DNA from: Leptobrachium leishanense
Taxonomy: Eukaryota; Chordata; Amphibia; Anura; Megophryidae
Direction of reading: 5' to 3'
Assembly (NCBI GenBank): GCA_009667805.1
Contig: RXON01001529.1
Coordinates: 1-64,000, forward strand
Length of the DNA stretch: 64,000 nt
Part shown: positions 57,945-64,000 of the stretch, in pieces
How positions within the stretch are numbered: the first letter of the stretch is position 1
How the letters are laid out: each line of letters opens with the position of its first letter
The notes under the pieces: model-generated
Database searches by the model: none
Seen by the model: only the letters and a program-made list of their open reading frames with translations
What the model was told of the DNA's origin: nothing
Made by a program: the position numbers and the translations under genes

Positions 57945-58570
57945 TGTTTGGTATTGTTGGAACAGCCATGCTCTGGCCGATCCAACAATACCAAACATTA
58001 ACCCCTAACTGCCACGGATCGGGAGATAGGGGGTTCATTGGAACCCCCTATCTCCACCATTGGTGGCAGTTAGGGATTAACTCCAAGACTGGCGTCATCA
58101 TGCTATGCACGATGACGCCAGTCCTCAGGGGGAGTTCCTGGAGGCTTGGCCGACATCCAAGATGTTGGCCAGCTCCGGGAAAGGATCACGAACCGGCGCT
58201 TTTTTGCGCCGATTTGTGATCCGGCCCCCATGGGGTTAATGCCAGGTACCATTTGGAAGGGCAGGATGTGCCCTTCCAAATGGTGTCTGGGTTAACCCCC
58301 TGCTTGCCGCTGATCGGGAGGGAGAGAGGTCCGAAGGATCTCCCCCCTCCCTTTCAGGCGCCTCCTCCGTACATGCGGGGGGCGCCTTAATTAGGTGTCA
58401 TCGCGCCCACGTGATGACACCTAATTACTCCGGCGGTGGTTCCGGGTGCTGGGCTGACATCGAGGATGTCAGCCCGCACCGGGGGGAAAGCGATCGGCCG
58501 GAACGCTGGCCCCAAAGGGAGGACGTGCTCAGCGCGTACACCGCAAGGAACGCTACCTGCGCGTCCTCCG
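57945..58570. repeat. Hairpin chain A: about ten consecutive inverted repeats
   Basis: (1) 57945-57997, 17-bp stem TGTTTGGTATTGTTGGA. (2) 57998-58080, TTAA-bounded, with inner AGATAGGGGGTTC. (3) 58087-58123, stem GACTGGCGTCATC. (4) 58135-58181, stem CTTGGCCGACATC. (5) 58183-58222, GGATCACGAACCGGCGC, imperfect. (6) 58232-58299, GGGGTTAA and CCATTTGGAAGGGCA. (7) 58315-58351, GGGAGGG. (8) 58357-58386, GGCGCC. (9) 58387-58427, stem TAATTAGGTGTCATC. (10) 58443-58481, CCGGGTGC.GGGCTGACATC. A weaker pair, GGAGGACG/CGTCCTCC, follows at 58519-58568. Each stem differs in sequence. Almost every base of the stretch lies in a stem or small loop. Confidence 0.9.
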
Positions 58571-58628
58571 CAGCGAACTGGTTAATTAACCACCCATATA
58601 TAGTTAGCGGGCCAGCAAGTCTAACATA

Positions 58629-58676
58629 GCTCCTGATGAAATTGCTGTTTATACAGCAGGGAAACGCGCGTTGAGC
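58629..58676 (+). ncRNA. Hammerhead-like motif (PLE-C family), imperfect
   Basis: GCTC, CTGATGA, then TTGCTG/CAGCAG hairpin, GAAA, palindromic CGCGCG, TT, GAGC. The core words are present and a 4-bp stem I is possible. Extra A residues before stem II and an unpaired G before GAAA depart from the consensus. Probably a ribozyme relic or a variant form. Confidence 0.5.
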
Positions 58677-59330
58677 GTTTACAGGTTAATCTAACCTTTG
58701 ATGAGCGTTTTATGGGTTAATGTAACCGTTAAATGGAACGTTCTCAATATTAATATTATACTGAGCCTAGTGGCTGTAAGAATTTGTGTTTATAAGGTGT
58801 ATGCACATTAGTGACTTATGGGTTAATATATGCGCTAATTGAGCGTTCATTATACCGATAAGACATTGAGCCTGGTGGCTGTAAGAACTTGTGTCATATT
58901 GAGCTTCCACAACAGAAACAATATTTTGAGCCTGATGGCTACTAAAGAACCTGTGTTTAGTTCACAATACCAATGATATATTGAGCCTGGCTGTCTGCAA
59001 GATTCTGCGTTGTGTTATCTTTCACCAGTATGACAGTTGGAGCGACTCATAGGCTAATCTTTACTGCTAATTTGGGCGTTTATAACATCAATACATTCAG
59101 CTTTGCTGTCTGTAAGAATTGTACGATAATATATCGTGCTTGAATGAGCATTAGCAGGTTAATCTAACCTAAATCGAGCGTTCACAATAGTAATTAAATA
59201 CTGAGCCTAGTGGCTGTAAGAATCTGTGTTTAGAAGGTGTATGCACTTGAGCGATTTATGGGCTAATATATCCGTTAATCGAGCGTTCATAATACTAAGA
59301 TATTTAGCCTCAAATTTTGCGATAATATAT
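58660..59330 (+). repeat. Diverged tandem repeat with tGAGCCTrgTGGCTGtaagaa motif
   Basis: At least six irregular copies (about 58749, 58866, 58927, 58980, 59097, 59199) of gagcctagtggctgtaagaa, alternating with gagcgtt(c/t)ataa and gggttaat. Spacing varies from about 50 to 120 bp. It merges into the right arm of the large inverted repeat. Confidence 0.7.
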
Positions 59331-59938
59331 CGTGCCTGAATAGGCGTCCAATTGTTCACGTGTTATCTATACAATAGGTAAGAAGTGATAGTCCATTGGA
59401 CCTTGGGAGCTGCAATTATTTATGCTCTGTGTTTGAACAACTAGTCTCTTTCATTTCATATTTGAGACTCCGTGGTATTTGTTAGCCACAAGGCTCTTTA
59501 AACGGGAATATCAAGCGTCGACAGTTTATCAAGCCTGCTTATGGGGCTGTCACTAATCAAGTTGATCCTGTCAATATAATGTGGGCTTGTTGTTTTTCAT
59601 TTTTCAGGCTCCAATGTTTTGAACCTTAACAGGCACAAAATTATCTATGCACCCAGAGTTGTGAATATTACTCTGACAGCTAACCAAAGCCCGTGGGGGT
59701 TAAGAATTTTTTGTCAAATGAGCTTTTCATCCATAAAATATTGTCTGGTGCTTGGTTAATACGTTCCAATGAGCTATCTAGTGTATTGTTAGCTGCGCAG
59801 TTTGGAGTCAATTTTATTTTACAATGACCTTGCTAACATATGGCGAATCTAATGAGCATGGTCATGTTTCATCACTCATGTAATGCGCAATTTGTGTAAA
59901 CTGGTGGACGCATCGTTTACTTTAGTATACAACATATA

Positions 59939-61556
<1,618 letters not shown>

Positions 61557-61749
61557 TACATAATTCCTTTAATTCGCTGACATATTCATGTGTGTTTAAT
61601 GTCCTAAAATATAATTAATTGTGTTCTAAGTGGACAACGTTTTCTAATGTTTTATTGTGTTTAATAATACTATATATTTTAATTTAAGCAATAGGTATTT
61701 TGTCCTCTTAAGGGCATTTGTCATAGGCTTCTGCAATTATAAACAAACA

Positions 61750-61775
61750 TTATATATATATATATATATATATCT
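61750..61775. repeat. (TA)n microsatellite
   Basis: Short run of ta dinucleotides beside the inverted-repeat end. Others lie at 62278-62345 and 63535-63556. Confidence 0.85.
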
Positions 61776-61799
61776 CTGTTTATGGGGGTGTGCAAAGGC

Positions 61800-62030
61800 C
61801 GATTTCAGCACCTTCACGGCTATGCCATAAGCCGCGAACACGCTGTAATACGCCCCAAAGAAGCTCCTGTACTTCATTTTGGCGTAGGGCATTTTACAGC
61901 CCGTTTGTACGCAGTGTAAAACACCCAAGTTTGAACCAGGCCCATAGGGAATCATGGGAATTCTGTGTTTCAGCATTTTACAGCGCATAGGAACGCGCTG
62001 TAAAACGCCCAAGTGTAAACCAGGCCTAAC
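61800..62030. repeat. Non-coding repeat with hairpin ttttacagcg/cgctgtaaaa
   Basis: Contains cattttacagcgcatagg and aacgcgctgtaaaacgccca, with a diverged earlier copy (ttttacagcccgtttgtacg). Likely a MITE relic; no target duplication found. Confidence 0.5.
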
Positions 62031-62137
62031 TGAGGAACAAGTCCTTCCTGGAGCTCCCCGCAGATCAAGGTTAAATAGAACCTGGAGGAGGAGTACCTGT
62101 GGCAGGGAGGGGTGCATACCCAAGAGATTCATATGAA

Positions 62138-62270
62138 AAACACATGGGGGGTAGCATTCAACCTGAACTAAGCTTTCAGTGTTTGTGCATCTTAAAAATA
62201 TTGTCTGTATTTTATTTTTGAGATGCACTCGCACTGAAAGCTTAGTTCAGGTTGAGTGCTACCCCCATGT
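62138..62270. repeat. 130-bp hairpin element
   Basis: Arms catggggggtagcattcaac, then ctgaactaagctttcagtg, mirrored by cactgaaagcttagttcag, then ttgagtgctacccccatg. Central loop of about 45 bp. Non-coding, MITE-like. Confidence 0.75.
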
Positions 62271-62299
62271 TTTTTTTTATATATATTTACATGAGGTCT

Positions 62300-62640
62300 G
62301 TTTATGGGGGTATATATACATATTTATACATATTTATTTAATATATAACTTTTTTTCAAAGCACTTAAAAAAAGTGTAGGTGTTTTTTTTTTTACATTTT
62401 AAAGTTGGGGAAGGGGGGTGCCAAATATAGGATCTGCCCCGGGTGCCAAATGTTCTAGATATGCCCCTGGTGACTGTGCTTGAGTCTCATCTCATATAAT
62501 ACTGGCCTTTAGAAGTCGATGCTGCACCGGTTTCCATATCTCCTGGTGTAGTTTGTGGTTTTTGTTGGTGTATCATATTGTGTGTGAGCAGAAGACACAT
62601 TATATAGATTTCATACATATTGCAGATTAGCATCATTACG
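62300..62640. other. Intronic stretch, no feature seen
   Basis: AT-rich, with a T-rich run and gggtgccaaat repeated at 62416 and 62438. No exon or element recognised. Confidence 0.4.
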
Positions 62641-62674
62641 ATCTCTTTCTGTTTGATCACATATAAAGCGATAC

Positions 62675-63469
62675 CTTGTTTCTATACTTGGCATTCATTG
62701 GATCAGAGTTAGAGGCTTCCATATGTAAATGCATATCATGCAATGCGTGCGCCATGGCATGGACTTCATGGTAATATCTGATGGAGCTATAGTCCTCCAG
62801 AACAACGATGCCTTTCATTGTTTCGTTTCCAGTGCAGACTCGTGGAAATATATTAAACATGTTCTGAAAATACTTAAACCTTTGATGTCTTTCCATTAAA
62901 CAATTATATCCAAAAAACCAAATATCCTGAAGCCACGGGTCATTTAGCCAATTAGTTATGTTAATAATATTAAAAAGCCAATTAACTACAGGAATTTCAT
63001 ATGACTTTGATGTGAAACCCAAACTCCCATTAAATGGTATGACAGGAGATGATCCTGACGTCCAAAGTATTGTCCATGATGCTACCATGATAATTGTGAT
63101 GTTTTCTAAGGTTTTTACAGATTTTTTGAAAAAAACCAAACAATCATGTGAACAAGTCCCAGTCGCTATGAGAACCTGAGAGGTCGATCTCCCAATAACG
63201 GTGAAAGCCTTCCTTTGTCTTTCTGGTGCGTCTGACATTTTTACGATATAATCAATGCAGATCCCGTGACCGGTGATCACACGGCTCAGCTCTTGGAGAT
63301 CCCTCTCTCCACTTTCATTATCTGATGTGACCATTCCAACCCAGTTCCAATCAAAATGTTTCAGCAACTTTACGACAGCGCCATAATGTACTTTATCTGG
63401 AACCACCTGGAACAAGTGAGGGAAATGGGTTCTGTCATTTAGGAGGGAGTTGGTTGAACCAGATATGAT
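62675..63469 (-). CDS. V2R exon 3: ligand-binding Venus-flytrap domain
   Basis: Acceptor attctttctag, then ATCATATCTGG. 795 bp, 265 codons, phase 0, ending at AACAAG|gtatcg. Translation begins IISGSTNSLLNDRTHFPHLF, then QVVPDKVHYGAVVKLLKHFD, WNWVGMVTSDNESGERDLQE. A later part has WTILWTSGSSPVIPFNGSLG, and it ends MNAKYRNK. This is the usual large third exon of V2Rs, forming most of the extracellular amino-acid-receptor-like lobe. It is fully open. The donor is weak (gtatcg), but joining here gives the expected Lys/Leu junction with exon 4. Exons 1-2 (signal peptide, first lobe) are not in the window. Confidence 0.92.
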
Positions 63470-63534
63470 CTAGAAAGAATAAAACCACATGTTTTAAACA
63501 ATAGCCAATGTATTAAAGATTTATTTGTCTGTAT

Positions 63535-63556
63535 GGATATATATATATATATATAC
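63535..63556. repeat. (TA)n microsatellite in V2R intron 2
   Basis: Run of ta dinucleotides about 65 bp upstream of exon 3 on the gene's strand. Confidence 0.85.
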
Positions 63557-63589
63557 AAATAATCTAAAACAAGTTTATAATTGTGGAAG

Positions 63590-63735
63590 ACATTTACACA
63601 TCCCAGTAATTCAGAGAAATGCTTTACAGAGCTCATGTGCTACATTCCCCATATGCAGCAAGGAACTCTGGGGAGGACATGCTAATGAAGTCCGCAATTT
63701 CCCACTTTTTTGCATCCTGGTTCTGTTTTGACACA
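63590..63735. repeat. Short interspersed repeat, second copy
   Basis: Inverted relative of 53690-53835 (cattccccatatgcagcaag, gcatcctggttctgtt). Confidence 0.7.
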
Positions 63736-63737
63736 GA

Positions 63738-64000
63738 ACTGCTCCAGCATGTCTGATCCACTCTCACAGCCAGGCATCACACACTCCCTCACTGTTCAAG
63801 CATGTCTTCTTCTTTCTCACATCCAGGCCTTGCATACTCCCTCACTGCTCCAGCACGTGTGCTTCCCTCCTCACAGCCAGGCCTCGCACACTCCCTCATT
63901 GCTCCAGCATGTCTGCTTCCCTCTCACAGCCAGGCCTCGCACACTCCCTCATTGCTCCAGCATGTCTGCTTCCATCTCACAGCCAGGGCTCACACACTCC
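63738..64000 (+). repeat. 54-bp minisatellite, continues past the window
   Basis: About five copies of a unit with ctccctcattgctccagcat, gtctgcttccctctcacagc, caggcctcgcacac. Although also 54 bp long, it is unrelated in sequence to satellite B. Confidence 0.9.

Overview
The window is vertebrate nuclear DNA, most likely from an anuran amphibian. It has no operons or bacterial signals. It does contain spliced exons of one class C chemosensory receptor, a vomeronasal type-2 receptor (V2R), set among many transposon families: Penelope-like elements, PIF/Harbinger, hAT, Tc1, Jockey/CR1/L2-type LINEs, chromodomain Ty3/gypsy, solo LTRs and two satellites. The amphibian call is inferred from this mixture and from the look of the V2R; the sequence alone does not prove it.

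Host gene. The only host gene I can support is one V2R on the minus strand. Its exons lie in the expected order: exon 3 (62675-63469), exon 4 (45487-45717), exon 5 (22015-22138) and exon 6 (19229-20130). All are open, splice phases agree, and they sum to 683 codons plus a stop. Exons 1-2 should lie to the right of the window. Intron 3 is about 17 kb. Intron 4 is about 23 kb and holds most of the second satellite plus an autonomous Harbinger element. A broken, inverted copy of exon 5 lies in intron 3 (47419-47546, plus strand).

Layout. 1-10735: satellite A (about 70-bp unit) with a 5.1-kb block in reverse orientation. 10734-12960: LINE reverse transcriptase relic split by a 20-bp minisatellite and a chain of hairpins. 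12961-18912: Penelope-like locus (inverted partial copy, partial tandem copy, then a nearly full ORF with an RT deletion), with hammerhead ribozyme motifs. 19160-22138: V2R exons 6 and 5. 22540-41073: Harbinger MITEs and satellite B (54-bp unit) in opposed arrays around a hairpin-rich spacer, plus an autonomous Harbinger element (35127-39766) that itself carries a solo LTR and a hAT MITE. 41074-45310: truncated MITE, minisatellite, a 5'-inverted L2-like LINE and a gypsy chromodomain relic. 45487-47725: V2R exon 4 and the inverted exon-5 duplication. 48261-53244: probable solo LTR split by a 4.5-kb decayed hAT transposon. 53334-61735: hammerhead palindrome, then a large inverted repeat enclosing GC-rich hairpin chains, a Penelope fragment with an LTR inside it, and a Tc1 transposon. 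62138-64000: small hairpin element, V2R exon 3 and a 54-bp minisatellite.

Working relationships. The autonomous Harbinger encodes a DDE transposase and a MADF/Myb-like partner on opposite strands, with each gene's exon lying in the other's intron. The MITEs in the window share its terminal repeats and so are plausible substrates. The least explained structures are four loci built almost entirely of consecutive hairpins (near 11.6-12.0, 29.8-30.7, 54.8-55.4 and 57.9-58.6 kb); two of them are related.
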